From JACJVV01 sp964581515 (lineage in GTDB: Archaea > Nanobdellota > Nanobdellia > Woesearchaeales > JACJVV01), in NCBI GenBank assembly GCA_964581515.1, contig CAZOOV010000005.1, forward strand, positions 1 through 64,000: a DNA stretch of 64,000 nucleotides, in the 5' to 3' direction. Of this stretch, positions 53,273 through 63,390 are shown one piece after another. The notes beneath the pieces were generated by a model. It saw only the letters and a program-made list of their open reading frames with translations. It did not search any database and had not been told where the DNA came from. The position numbers were made by a program, and so were the translations under genes. Numbering within the stretch: position 1 is the first letter of the stretch; each line of letters begins with the position of its first letter.

Positions 53273-54526
53273 ATGAGAAATCTCAAACAAAAAGCATATC
53301 AAATTGCAAAAGATCTTTCTCCAAAAATAGGTCTTGACCTGCCATATTTCATAAAAGGAGGATTTTGGTTATCTATCGGACAATTCTTTACATTACTAAA
53401 AGCATTCATTCTTAGCCTATTATTTGCAAATATACTATCAAAAGAAGTTTATGGACAATATACTTTTGTTATGAGCGTGCTTGGAATCGTTATGGCATTC
53501 TCATTATTTGGTATGACTAATGCAATTGTACATGCTATTGCCAGTAAAAAAGAAGGGACATACTTCAAAGCAATTAAACTAATGTTTAAATGGAGCTGGC
53601 TTGGAAGTGCTTGTTTACTTGGTGTTGCAATATATGGTAGATTAGTAGGTAGAGAATACGGCGCTCTTATCTTTGTGATACTTGCAGCAATATTTCCAAT
53701 GTACGCAATATCCGCTCAATATGTATCTTTTTTCAATGGTAAAAAGATGTTTGATATGCAAGTAAAATTAACAAGCATATTTAGCATAATTTCTACAATA
53801 TTTATCACCTTGGCAGTCTTTGTTAGCGGAACTGTCTTTTGGGTCATCCTTACAACTGTACTTGTTCAAATAATAATTCAAGGATATTATAGTATGATGC
53901 TTGTTAGAAAATATATAGACAATAAAAAGATAAGCAAAAAAGATATAGCATTTGGGAAAAGAACAAGCATATCTTTAGCAATAAATAATATTGCAATGAG
54001 GATAGACAGCCTTATAATGGCTTTTTTTCTTGGTTTTGAAAAACTAGCAATATATACGATTATTACAATACTGCCAAACCAACTAAAGACATTATCAAAT
54101 AGCTTTACACCATTAATTCTTCCTAAAATGACTATGCATAAAAATCTGAAAAGAAGAGATATCATCTCATATTACTGGAAACTTCTTTTATATACTATAG
54201 GGGTCATCATAATTTATAGTTTGCTCTCACCAATAGTCTTCAAACTATTCTATCCGAAATATTATAGTTTTGTATGGCTTAGCATAATCTTTAATATCAG
54301 CTTTATCAGCTTTGCCAACACTATATTTAATGTAGACTTCATAAGATTAAATAAAGATAAAATAATCAATAAAATCAATGTAATCTCATCAGGATATCTA
54401 ATAGTTGGTTCATTTATTTTCATATACTTCTTTGGATTAATAGGTGCAATAATCAATAGGATGGTATTCAGGGGAATAACCATGCTACTAAATCTATATT
54501 ACAATAAGAAATGTTATGCTAAATAA
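53273..54526 (+). CDS. Polysaccharide flippase (MATE/Wzx-type)
   Basis: A 417-residue membrane protein with 12 or so hydrophobic helices. The first long helix follows KGGFWLSIGQFFTLLKAFILSLLFANILSKEVYGQYTF, the usual start of polysaccharide-biosynthesis flippases (PF01943-like), and ISLAINNIAMRIDSLIMAFFLG and IITILPNQLKTLSNSFTPLILPKM are typical. It probably turns lipid-linked oligosaccharides across the membrane. It is a plus-strand gene, convergent with the capEFG operon. Confidence 0.88.
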   Translation: MRNLKQKAYQIAKDLSPKIGLDLPYFIKGGFWLSIGQFFTLLKAFILSLLFANILSKEVYGQYTFVMSVLGIVMAFSLFGMTNAIVHAIASKKEGTYFKAIKLMFKWSWLGSACLLGVAIYGRLVGREYGALIFVILAAIFPMYAISAQYVSFFNGKKMFDMQVKLTSIFSIISTIFITLAVFVSGTVFWVILTTVLVQIIIQGYYSMMLVRKYIDNKKISKKDIAFGKRTSISLAINNIAMRIDSLIMAFFLGFEKLAIYTIITILPNQLKTLSNSFTPLILPKMTMHKNLKRRDIISYYWKLLLYTIGVIIIYSLLSPIVFKLFYPKYYSFVWLSIIFNISFISFANTIFNVDFIRLNKDKIINKINVISSGYLIVGSFIFIYFFGLIGAIINRMVFRGITMLLNLYYNKKCYAK

Positions 54527-54620
54527 ATAAAAATAAATTAGAACAAAATAAATTAAAGCTAAATAAAATTAGAAATATGCAAAATCATTCTAAATAGAGC
54601 AAAATAGGACCAATGTTAAA

Positions 54621-55787
54621 TCAGTCTTTATCCCACACTACTTTATTTATTATCTTATAATAACTAGAAATAATTCTAACCACTTTATCAGAAATATTTG
54701 TTTCTTTATAATCCTCTGGAATATTGCATCCAATTGAGGAAGTTAATTCTTTGTCCCCTTTATTTTCTTTATTTATAGTAGTTGCAATATCCATTGACAA
54801 AAGAACATCATTACTTTTAACGCCCCCAATTACTACCATTCCTTTCTCTATTGCTTCTGGTCTTTCAGTACTAGTCCTGATAAGGACTGCAGGGAATCCT
54901 AAAATTGCAGATTCTTCACTAAGCGTGCCACTATCAGATAAAACACAAAAAGAATTCATCTGAAGATTAATATAATCTAATAATCCAAAAGGTTCACATA
55001 ATTTCACTAATTTATGGAATTTAACTTTCTGCTTCTCAATCATCTTTCTTGAACGTGGATGCACAGAATAAATAATAGGCATCTTATATTTCTCAGCAAC
55101 AGCATTAATCGATTTAATAAGTTCATTAAATTTAGATCTTATATCGATATTTTCCTCGCGATGTGCGCTGATTACAATATACTTCTTTTCTTTAAGCTTA
55201 AGTGTGTTAAGAATCTTGCTCTTCTTAATTTGAGGCAAGTTCTTCTCAAGAACCTCCTTCATAGGAGAACCTGTTACGAAAATATGCTCTTTTCTAAAAC
55301 CTTCACTCAGAAGATATCTTCTACTATGCTCAGTATATGGTAAATTGATATCACTTATATGATCAACAATCTTTCTGTTAATCTCTTCAGGAACATTTTG
55401 ATCAAAACACCTATTGCCTGCCTCCATATGAAAAATAGGTATCTTAAGCCTTTTTGCAGCAATAGCTGAGAGTGCACTATTAGTATCACCCAGGACAAGC
55501 AATGCATCAGGTTTTTCTTTTAACAGGACATCATATGTTTTTGCAATGATACTCCCCATTGTATCGCCTAAATTCTTGCCAACGCAGTTAAGATAGTGAA
55601 CAGGAGGCTTTAATCCTAAATCTTTAAAGAACACATCTTTTAGTTGAGTATCCCAATTTTGACCAGTATGGACTAAGATATGATCAAAATAACCATCGCA
55701 TTTTTTGATAACTTCAGATAATCTGATAATTTCTGGTCTTGTACCTAGAATAGTCATGACTTTGATTTTTTCTTTAGATTTAGCCAT
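54621..55787 (-). CDS. UDP-N-acetylglucosamine 2-epimerase family (CapG/FnlC-like)
   Basis: Last enzyme in UDP-N-acetyl-L-fucosamine synthesis: 2-epimerisation of the CapF product. Motifs are GTRPEIIRL, ILVHTGQNWD, LVLGDTNSALSAIAAKRL, HMEAGNRCFDQNVPEEINR (conserved Glu and His), ISAHREENIDI and LSDSGTLSEES. Full length at 388 residues. Its ATG follows the CapF stop directly. An alternative name is WecB, but the preceding CapE and CapF genes point to CapG. Confidence 0.9.
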   Translation of the reverse strand: MAKSKEKIKVMTILGTRPEIIRLSEVIKKCDGYFDHILVHTGQNWDTQLKDVFFKDLGLKPPVHYLNCVGKNLGDTMGSIIAKTYDVLLKEKPDALLVLGDTNSALSAIAAKRLKIPIFHMEAGNRCFDQNVPEEINRKIVDHISDINLPYTEHSRRYLLSEGFRKEHIFVTGSPMKEVLEKNLPQIKKSKILNTLKLKEKKYIVISAHREENIDIRSKFNELIKSINAVAEKYKMPIIYSVHPRSRKMIEKQKVKFHKLVKLCEPFGLLDYINLQMNSFCVLSDSGTLSEESAILGFPAVLIRTSTERPEAIEKGMVVIGGVKSNDVLLSMDIATTINKENKGDKELTSSIGCNIPEDYKETNISDKVVRIISSYYKIINKVVWDKD

Positions 55788-56915
55788 TTATTTCACCTCA
55801 TGATAAACAGTATCTGGTGTTTTGGAATCAAAAACTTCACTTACCCACACTACCAATATAAGTGGATTATTATTAGGATTATATAAAGTATGCGCCCAAC
55901 CAGGCGGTGTCTCAACAACATTATATCCCTTATCTGAGACATTATATTCACATTGTTCTTTAGTAATTGTATTCTGTAATTTTATAATCCCACTACCTGA
56001 AACAACAATAAACTTCTCATTTTTTGTATGATGATAATGATTACCTCGTGTTTGTTTAGGATTTACCTTTAGAATAAAAAATTGTCCACAATCCTTTGAT
56101 TTAAGGAATTCAATTAATTCTCCCCTTTCATCAGTTTTGCATTCTAAGTTATAAGAAAAATTATCCTTATCAAGATAACTAAGGTATGTTGCATATAACG
56201 CCCCCACAAATGGGTTTGAGAAATCTGGAATAAAAAGTGATTTTCTACTTTCTTTAAATTGCATAAGAATATCTTTAAGTTCACCTAACTTGATTTTGTA
56301 TTTAGGATCAATAGTTAGATAATTTTTTCCTATCTTTTTATCATATTTAGGACTATTCTTAGAAGTCACCTTTGAGATGAAATCTGATATAATATCATCA
56401 ATGTAAATCAATTCCAACTCTTTATTCTTGTCAGAGATCTTAACAGGGATATTTCTTGAAATATTATAACAAAAAGTTGCAACAACAGAATTGTAGTTTG
56501 GTCTACTCCATTTACCAAAGACATTATTTAATCTATAAACATAAACTGGAACTTTATTTTTCTTTGAATAATCGAATAAGATATCTTCAGCTTCTTTTTT
56601 GCTCTTGCCGTATTCATTATCGAGCTTTGCTTGTATTGATGAAGAAAATAAAATAGGTTTACAACCTGTTTTCTCTGTTAAATCAACGAGAATTTGAGTG
56701 AAATCCTTATTACCTTCCCAAAATTCTGAATCTTTCTTAGGCCTATTGATTCCTGCAAGATGAAAGATAAAATCAACTTTTGCTATCATACCTTCTAATT
56801 CATCTATAGAATTATCCTCTGAAAAACCAATGACTTCAATCCCTTTCTCTTTTAATGCTAAACTAAGATTAGCTCCAATAAATCCTTTATATCCAGTAAT
56901 TAATACTTTTTTCAT
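55788..56915 (-). CDS. CapF: bifunctional reductase-epimerase (SDR plus cupin)
   Basis: CapF makes UDP-N-acetyl-L-talosamine from the CapE product. N-terminal half: GYKGFIGANLSLAL (NAD(P)-binding), YGKSKKEAEDI (catalytic YxxxK). C-terminal cupin: GQFFILKVNPKQTRGNHYHHTKNEKFI and PPGWAHTLYN with the conserved zinc His residues. The fusion is diagnostic of CapF/FnlB. A frame is open to 56948 with a TTG, but MKKVLITG at 56915 is the normal first residue. 375 residues; zinc and reductase sites are present. Confidence 0.93.
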   Translation of the reverse strand: MKKVLITGYKGFIGANLSLALKEKGIEVIGFSEDNSIDELEGMIAKVDFIFHLAGINRPKKDSEFWEGNKDFTQILVDLTEKTGCKPILFSSSIQAKLDNEYGKSKKEAEDILFDYSKKNKVPVYVYRLNNVFGKWSRPNYNSVVATFCYNISRNIPVKISDKNKELELIYIDDIISDFISKVTSKNSPKYDKKIGKNYLTIDPKYKIKLGELKDILMQFKESRKSLFIPDFSNPFVGALYATYLSYLDKDNFSYNLECKTDERGELIEFLKSKDCGQFFILKVNPKQTRGNHYHHTKNEKFIVVSGSGIIKLQNTITKEQCEYNVSDKGYNVVETPPGWAHTLYNPNNNPLILVVWVSEVFDSKTPDTVYHEVK

Positions 56916-56975
56916 TTTTGATATTTTATGTTTAGTCTTTTCACTCAATAGGGTTTTACTTGAATCTTTATTTGA

Positions 56976-58001
56976 TTAATTTACCAGGTTTTTAACATAT
57001 GGCAGAGTCAAAAGCTTTTCTTTGAGCTCTTCTTTACTTAGTCTATGAGTGCCATGTGAATGATAATCTTCTGCTTGAGTTATGATCTTACTGCCCTTTT
57101 CAAAGAATTTATTATAAGTGAGATCTCTTGCATCAGGAGCAATCTTATAATAATCTCCTAAATCTTTAGAACGGACCATCTCTTCTCTTGTAATCAAGGT
57201 TTCATATAACTTCTCACCATGACGAGTCCCTATGATATCAATAGGGTGGTTTGGTTTATTTAGTAGATCCCTTAATGCCTCTGCAAGCACATGAATTGTA
57301 GAAGCAGGAGCTTTTTGGACAAAGATTTCACCTTGTTTGCCATTAAGAAATGCATATAATACCAGGTTTATTGATTCTTCAAGAGACATCATGAATCTAG
57401 TCATATCAGGATCAGTTATCGTTATAGACTTATCTGAAAGAATCTGTTCACAAAATAAAGGAATTACAGACCCCCTAGAAGCCATAACATTACCATACCT
57501 AGTACCGCAGATAACAGTTCTAGAATTAACATCCCTTGATTTTGCAATGAAAATCTTTTCCATCATCGCTTTACTGATCCCCATTGCATTAATAGGGTAG
57601 ACTGCTTTATCTGTACTAAGACAGATAACCTTAGAAACATTATGTTTAATAGACGCGTTAAGAACATTTTCAGCACCTAACACATTTGTTTTAATAGCTT
57701 CCAATGGATAAAACTCGCAAGATGGAACCTGCTTTAGAGCTGCTGCATGAAAAACAAAATCAACACCGCAAAATGCATCAACAATACTATTAAAGTCCCT
57801 TACATCCCCGATATAAAACTTAATCTTTGGATTGTTATATTTTATACGCATATCATGCTGTTTCTTTTCATCTCTACTGAGGATCCTGATCTCTTTAATA
57901 TCAGTCTTAAGAAATCTATTCAAGACAGCATTACCAAAAGAACCAGTTCCACCTGTAATGAGTAGAGTTTTTCCTTTAAATTGGGATAAATTGAGTTTCA
58001 T
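56976..58001 (-). CDS. CapE: UDP-GlcNAc inverting 4,6-dehydratase (FlaA1/FnlA family)
   Basis: First step of UDP-FucNAc synthesis. TGGTGSFGNAVLNRF (NAD site), RDEKKQHDMR, HAAALKQVPSCEFYP, LSTDKAVYPINAMGISKAMMEK (with the MxxxK form instead of YxxxK, the FlaA1/CapE variation), and RYGNVMASRGSVIPLF. The frame is open to 58085, but the ATG at 58001 starts one base after the methyltransferase stop and gives MKLNLSQFKGKTLL, the usual N-terminus. 341 residues. Confidence 0.92.
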   Translation of the reverse strand: MKLNLSQFKGKTLLITGGTGSFGNAVLNRFLKTDIKEIRILSRDEKKQHDMRIKYNNPKIKFYIGDVRDFNSIVDAFCGVDFVFHAAALKQVPSCEFYPLEAIKTNVLGAENVLNASIKHNVSKVICLSTDKAVYPINAMGISKAMMEKIFIAKSRDVNSRTVICGTRYGNVMASRGSVIPLFCEQILSDKSITITDPDMTRFMMSLEESINLVLYAFLNGKQGEIFVQKAPASTIHVLAEALRDLLNKPNHPIDIIGTRHGEKLYETLITREEMVRSKDLGDYYKIAPDARDLTYNKFFEKGSKIITQAEDYHSHGTHRLSKEELKEKLLTLPYVKNLVN

Positions 58002-58002
58002 T

Positions 58003-58851
58003 TTAATTGTCCCTCCGCTTTTTTCCTTTTGACTTACTCTTTTTGACTTTTTCTTTTTGACATATAAGAACAATATTTCGACCATATTTTAAATTTCTTT
58101 TGCTTAAAAAAGACTCTACAGAAATTAATAATTTTCTAAATAAAGGAATCTTTAATATAATATTAATTGGAAGATCCCAAAGATCAACATAAGCAACAGT
58201 AGTCCATTTCCTTACTTTAAAACCGTATTTCCTACATTCTTTTGAGATGGTATCAATAGTAAATTCCCTAACATGACTATCCTTATGCTGTTTAATTCCT
58301 TCAGTTGTAAAAACCTTAAGAGGAGAAAAACTTCTAAGACTTATTTTTCTTAAGAATCTTCCATGAATAGTGCCATCAGAATTAAGATTTGGAACTGTAA
58401 TCAATAATTGACCATTATCTTTAGTGACCCTATTTAACTCATTGAATGAAGATTTGAGATCCTCTACATGTTCTAAAACTTCGCAACAAATAACTACATC
58501 AAACATCTTATCTTTAAAAGGAAGTTTTTCAGATTTGCTAGTCTTAAAAACTGCATTCTTAATCTTTTGTTGTTTAGCCATCTGATTTGCAACTTTGATA
58601 AAATTCTTGCTAATATCAACACCATAAGCAATCTTAACATATTTAGTAAGTTCAAGAGTTTGTTTTCCAGAAGCACAACCTACATCAAGAGCTAATTGTT
58701 TCTTATTAAAAGAAGGATATTCAAAAATTAGTTTTTCTCTAATATAATTAGTAAGACCAATCCTGGTTACTGGTTTAAATTTAATACGATGATAAATAGG
58801 TGCCTTTACTTTTGCAAAATCATCCCACATTTTATCGTAGTTTTCAGTCAT
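58003..58851 (-). CDS. SAM-dependent methyltransferase (class I)
   Basis: LALDVGCASGKQTLELTKYV is SAM motif I; VDISKNFIKVANQM motif II; FDVVICCEVLEHVEDLKSSFNEL motif IV, as in UbiE/COQ5-like enzymes. A very basic tail (KEKVKKSKSKGKKRRDN) ends the 282 residues. It lies in the glycan operon, so a sugar or lipid methyl group is likely. The start overlaps the GT4 gene stop by eight bases. Confidence 0.88.
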   Translation of the reverse strand: MTENYDKMWDDFAKVKAPIYHRIKFKPVTRIGLTNYIREKLIFEYPSFNKKQLALDVGCASGKQTLELTKYVKIAYGVDISKNFIKVANQMAKQQKIKNAVFKTSKSEKLPFKDKMFDVVICCEVLEHVEDLKSSFNELNRVTKDNGQLLITVPNLNSDGTIHGRFLRKISLRSFSPLKVFTTEGIKQHKDSHVREFTIDTISKECRKYGFKVRKWTTVAYVDLWDLPINIILKIPLFRKLLISVESFLSKRNLKYGRNIVLICQKEKVKKSKSKGKKRRDN

Positions 58852-60010
58852 TTTTTACTTTCCCCATGAAATCCATAAGATTTGAATATAAAATCTCCCA
58901 GGTGTAATCATTCATTATATGTTTATAAGCATTTGCACCTATTTTATTTCTAAATGCCCTATTCTTCATTTTTTTAAGCCCTAAAACCAATTGTTGAGAA
59001 GAATCAGATTTAACAAGAACCCCTGTCTTATTATTTATAATCATCTTATTGATATCTCCAATGTCTGTTGCAAGGATAGGTTTGCCACAAGCCATATATT
59101 CAGTTAATTTTGAAGGATATGCATTCTTATTGATTTTCTCACTAGTTCTTGGAATTACCAATATATCTGCACATGCAAGAATGCTTGGTATATCTTTACT
59201 AGCCCTTAGACCTAAAAACTCAACATTCTCATAAGCATTTAATTCTTTATAGAAATCCTTATGTTTTATTTTTGAATTATCTCCTACAAAAATAAAATGG
59301 TATTCTTTAGATTTAAGAGTCCTAATAGCATCAAATAAATTAAAAACACCCTGATACGTCCTAAAATTACCAGCATAAATAACAGTCGTATATCCTTCAA
59401 ATTTTGATTGATTAATAATTGCCATAACTTGTTTATCTTTCTTAACATGAGGATTGAATAATTTTGTATCTACTCCTCCCCTAAGAATCTTAATAGATTT
59501 ATTAGTTGAATTAAGAACTTCTTTTATACCTGAGCAAACAACTGTAAGGCCATTGCCTAGAGAATATATCATTCTCTCAAATACATAATAAAAAAGATAT
59601 TTAGGGTTATATTTCTTTATATTCTTGAAATAAACCAAATCATCGATTACAAGAGAGTGCACATCAAGAATATGCTTAACACCTAGTAATTTTGAGAAAA
59701 TAGTACCGATAACAGAAGCAATAAATGTTTGACTATAGATAATATCTGGCTTATGTTCTTTTGCTTTCTTAAAACATGCCCAAACATCCTTTATCCAACC
59801 ATTTGAATTAGTCGAATTATCTCTGTAAAAAAGAAGTTTATCTTCAATACCTAGTTTCTTAGCACCTTTACCAAAGAATAGAACTTGTTTGTCATTTTCA
59901 AGAAATTTTAATAAAAAACTCTTTGCCCTTATAGAAGTGCCTTTTGGTACAGATATATCAGGAGTAATATACAAGATTGTAGATATTTTATTATCATTTA
60001 TTTTTTTCAT
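58844..60010 (-). CDS. Glycosyltransferase family 4 (GT4-1)
   Basis: Rossmann-type transferase: ILYITPDISVPKGTSIRAKS at the acceptor side, FVGDNSKIKHKDF, ADILVIPRTSEKINKNAYPSKLTEYMACGKPILATD (the EX7E-type donor motif, with Glu in LTEYMA). The frame extends to 60073 but that overlaps the next gene; the ATG at 60010 gives MKKINDNKISTILYITP and is more likely. 388 residues. Confidence 0.88.
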   Translation of the reverse strand: MKKINDNKISTILYITPDISVPKGTSIRAKSFLLKFLENDKQVLFFGKGAKKLGIEDKLLFYRDNSTNSNGWIKDVWACFKKAKEHKPDIIYSQTFIASVIGTIFSKLLGVKHILDVHSLVIDDLVYFKNIKKYNPKYLFYYVFERMIYSLGNGLTVVCSGIKEVLNSTNKSIKILRGGVDTKLFNPHVKKDKQVMAIINQSKFEGYTTVIYAGNFRTYQGVFNLFDAIRTLKSKEYHFIFVGDNSKIKHKDFYKELNAYENVEFLGLRASKDIPSILACADILVIPRTSEKINKNAYPSKLTEYMACGKPILATDIGDINKMIINNKTGVLVKSDSSQQLVLGLKKMKNRAFRNKIGANAYKHIMNDYTWEILYSNLMDFMGKVKND

Positions 60011-60056
60011 TATTTTTTCCAATATAATTTTTATTAAATTTTTTATTAAAATAATC

Positions 60057-61190
60057 TTAATTAAAAAGTGCAATAATCTTTTGTGCTCTTCTTGCCCAAG
60101 TATTTTGTTTACTTAATTCATATGACTTTTTAGTCTTAGTCATAGCCATTTTAGGATTGCTTAAAATTGCGCGTATTGCATGGGATAAAGAATTATGATC
60201 TTTTGACCTATAAAAAAATGCACTATCCTCTGATAATACATCTCTTATCCTTGTGAAATCAGCAACTATAATTGGTCTTTTTGCTGCCATATATTCAAAT
60301 ATCTTAAGAGGAGACATATATTTTATAGTCTTTATCTTATCAGTGTATCCTGAAAATAAAATGTCAGAAGCTTGGTATACTATTTCTGGACTAGTTGTAA
60401 ATCCCTTCAATACAAGATTACTATTTTTCTTTGCTAATTCTTTAAGATATGACCTTTTTGTACCATATATCACAAAGATAATATCTTTCAATTCTGATGC
60501 TACTTTTGCAAAAGTCATAAGATCACGTACTTCTTCCGTATTTCCAACATAAGATATTATTTTCTTATTTAATGGAAGATTGAGTTTTTTCCTAGCTTCT
60601 TTTTGAGAGAGTGATATATTAAATCGTTCAAGATCCACGCCATCATGAAGTGTTATAATCTTTTTGCTAGAATAATTATCTTTTACAAGATCATCTTTTA
60701 TACCTTTACTTATGACCACAAGGGAATCTATCTTGTTGAATGTTCTCTTAAACCATGCTCTCCACAGATTCCCATTAGAATAATCATGCAATTCATAAAT
60801 TACTTTCTTTTTCGGATAAAAAGATTTTACCAAAAATGCGAACATAAGATCTCTTGTGAATATATTATCATATTGCTTACTGATTGTCATAAATTTCAGA
60901 AAAAATCTGATTGTCCTGATATAATAATTACTTGACTTTTTTAGAAGAATGAAATTAAACTTATTCTTTATTTTATAGAATTGATTTATCTTTCTCTTAT
61001 CTTTGCCTAAAGCAAGTAAAGTTGTATCTATTCCAGTTTTACTAAATGCTTCGCACATATTAATTACTTGTCTGCGATTTGCTGAAGTATCTGGGAAATC
61101 CCCATTATGAACATAAAGTAACTTTTTAATATTTATTTTAACATTCATTTTAACATTCATATTCTCATTTCTTTTATTTGAACTAATCAT
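60057..61190 (-). CDS. Glycosyltransferase family 4 (GT4-2)
   Basis: LLYVHNGDFPDTSANRRQV at the N-terminal fold, ISYVGNTEEVRDLMTF and KYMSPLKIFEYMAAKRPIIVAD as donor site. Start chosen at the ATG 61190, which overlaps the stop of the preceding gene; other in-frame ATG codons (61211, 61160, 61148) are possible. About 377 residues. Confidence 0.85.
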   Translation of the reverse strand: MISSNKRNENMNVKMNVKINIKKLLYVHNGDFPDTSANRRQVINMCEAFSKTGIDTTLLALGKDKRKINQFYKIKNKFNFILLKKSSNYYIRTIRFFLKFMTISKQYDNIFTRDLMFAFLVKSFYPKKKVIYELHDYSNGNLWRAWFKRTFNKIDSLVVISKGIKDDLVKDNYSSKKIITLHDGVDLERFNISLSQKEARKKLNLPLNKKIISYVGNTEEVRDLMTFAKVASELKDIIFVIYGTKRSYLKELAKKNSNLVLKGFTTSPEIVYQASDILFSGYTDKIKTIKYMSPLKIFEYMAAKRPIIVADFTRIRDVLSEDSAFFYRSKDHNSLSHAIRAILSNPKMAMTKTKKSYELSKQNTWARRAQKIIALFN

Positions 61191-62334
61191 TAAACTTACC
61201 ATATAATTCAACTATCTTCTTACTATAATGTTCCCAAGTGAATTTTTTCGCTTGTAATCTTGCATTTTTTCCAAATCCTTCTATCTTTTTTCTATTATTA
61301 TAGAAGAAAAGTATCTTTTCCTTCAGCGCCTTCACATCCTGGATTGGAAGAATAAAACCATCTTTCTTATCTCTTATAACAGAACCAGAATTAGGAGTTG
61401 TTATGATTGGCAAACCTGAAGCCATAGCTTCATATATTGATTTTGAAGAACCTTCCTGAAGGGAAGGGAATATGTAAATTAGATTTTTTGGCAGTTTTTT
61501 TGTTATATCTGTAAAACCATGAGCTTTTATATTGTTTTCAGGAGCTTTTTCAAACAGATTATAAACTTCTGGATAAACTCTCCCATAAAGATTTAATTTT
61601 GCATTCTTAAGCCCCAATTCACTCCATGCCTGAATCAGATACTTTATTCCTTTTCTACTGGTGATATTTCCAATAAACGCTGCTGTAAATGTAGCATTGT
61701 AATCTTTCTTTACTGGCCTAAACTTACTTACATCTACCCCAAATGGGATTACGTGGATTTTACTCTTGTTAATACTTTCTTTTATTAATGAGTCTTTAAC
61801 GAAATCTGAAGGTGCAATAAAAAGGTCTGTGAATCCGAAGGATTCTTTAATGTAAGTTGGTGTTTCAAGACTTTCATCTTTCCAGATCTGTTCTTTATCT
61901 TTTATAGATTTCAGGATTGAAGGGAGTGCTATTGCCACATCTTGGATGATTGTTATATTAGGATTTGCTTTTTTTATGTATTCATAGGTTTTTGGCAAAA
62001 AATCCCATGAATGAATTATATCGATATCTTTCAAATTTAGCTTCTTTAATTTTCTTATAAGAAATGCTTCAAAAATAGATTTCTTTAATGGATTAGTATT
62101 GAGTTTTTTTGAAATATATATAGGGACACCTGTTAAGAATTTCATTACATACTGGCCCAAAGGGACAACACGTTTTATATTGAAATCTTTTTTTATTTCC
62201 TTATTATATCCTCTTGATAAGACTAAGAGATTATTTTCTTTTACTTTCTTTAACTGTTTTGCAATAGGTAGTGCCCTTGCACCAATAGTATTCTGAACTC
62301 CAAAATCAGAATTTAAAATGAAAAGAATTTTCAT
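61183..62334 (-). CDS. Glycosyltransferase family 4 (GT4-3)
   Basis: MKILFILNSDFG starts the fold, IIHSWDFLPKTYEY and VIPFGVDVSKFRPVKKDY follow, AAFIGNITSRKGIKYLIQAW opens the C-terminal domain and FPSLQEGSSKSIYEAMASGLPIITT is the donor-site motif (EX7E). The ATG at 62334 forms an ATGA overlap with the stop of the gene before it; the longer frame to 62364 is less likely. 384 residues. Confidence 0.9.
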   Translation of the reverse strand: MKILFILNSDFGVQNTIGARALPIAKQLKKVKENNLLVLSRGYNKEIKKDFNIKRVVPLGQYVMKFLTGVPIYISKKLNTNPLKKSIFEAFLIRKLKKLNLKDIDIIHSWDFLPKTYEYIKKANPNITIIQDVAIALPSILKSIKDKEQIWKDESLETPTYIKESFGFTDLFIAPSDFVKDSLIKESINKSKIHVIPFGVDVSKFRPVKKDYNATFTAAFIGNITSRKGIKYLIQAWSELGLKNAKLNLYGRVYPEVYNLFEKAPENNIKAHGFTDITKKLPKNLIYIFPSLQEGSSKSIYEAMASGLPIITTPNSGSVIRDKKDGFILPIQDVKALKEKILFFYNNRKKIEGFGKNARLQAKKFTWEHYSKKIVELYGKFND

Positions 62335-63389
62335 TTCAAAACACCCCTTATCTTTTCTGTCCAAGAATTGATATTATCAAGATCTGTAATTATAAGGTTC
62401 TTATCCTTATTTGCTTCAGGTAGACCCCCTTTATCACTAGTTATTGTAGGAATACCAAAATAATTCGCTTCAACAACAACCCTTCCAAATGCCTCATTCC
62501 ATCTTGAAGGAACAAGAAGAAGCTTGGATTGATTATATAATTGTGATATATCTTTTTTCCAAGGCGTAAATGCCACATTGTTCTTAATTTGAGTAGTTTT
62601 GTAAGGACCTACTATGAGAAACTTTTCTTTAGGCATAGATTTTGCAATCTTAAGTACAATATCATTACCTTTCATAGCATTATTTCCTCCAATAAAAAGA
62701 ATATATTGTTTTTTGTCTTTAAATTCCTTATTTTTACTATGGGTTGTTCTTTTTAGAGAAGAAGTATCTACAAATGGATAATATATATTAGAATCAAGAT
62801 TGAATCTTTTTTTGAGCTCTTTTTGCATATATTTAGAATTCACAATTATTTTTGATGCATTCTTAAGCGCTAATGCATTAAGTTTCTTATATTTTTTAAT
62901 TGCATTATTTTCTAATATATTTTTTGTTGTTTTTAATACAAATCGAAAACCTTTTTCATAATTTTTGAAAATATTTAATTGTAATTCATCTCTTAAATAA
63001 TAATGATAAGGAATCTTATTCTTAATGCAAAACTGAGCAATTAATGGAGCAAAAATAGCCTGAATAATCACATAATCACAATTTTTGATATTATCATATA
63101 AATCACTCAATTTGTCTAAAATAAAATCATAATTATATACATATAAAGAATTGAATCTTGAAATCTTTTGCTTATATTTCAGAGTGAGATTATGGATAGT
63201 TATATTATCTCTTTTAGTAATCCCTGGTTTACAACATTTATCAAAAGTATAAGCTACAATTTCTTTCTTAGATTTATCTTTTGAGAGTTTGAGTAATTCA
63301 TTATAAATTGATTTTTCTGCTCCACCCGGAAATGATAATAGGAATTCACCAATAAATACTATTTTCTTATTCTTTTTTGGGGTTTTCAT
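62331..63389 (-). CDS. Glycosyltransferase family 4 (GT4-4)
   Basis: IVFIGEFLLSFPGGAEKSI is the GGAE acceptor loop, IIVNSKYMQKELKKRF and YYPFVDTSSLKR the linker, and VPSRWNEAFGRVVVEANYFGIPTI the donor-site motif with EX7E. 352 residues. A one-base gap separates it from the GT9 gene. Confidence 0.9.
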   Translation of the reverse strand: MKTPKKNKKIVFIGEFLLSFPGGAEKSIYNELLKLSKDKSKKEIVAYTFDKCCKPGITKRDNITIHNLTLKYKQKISRFNSLYVYNYDFILDKLSDLYDNIKNCDYVIIQAIFAPLIAQFCIKNKIPYHYYLRDELQLNIFKNYEKGFRFVLKTTKNILENNAIKKYKKLNALALKNASKIIVNSKYMQKELKKRFNLDSNIYYPFVDTSSLKRTTHSKNKEFKDKKQYILFIGGNNAMKGNDIVLKIAKSMPKEKFLIVGPYKTTQIKNNVAFTPWKKDISQLYNQSKLLLVPSRWNEAFGRVVVEANYFGIPTITSDKGGLPEANKDKNLIITDLDNINSWTEKIRGVLK

Positions 63390-63390
63390 C

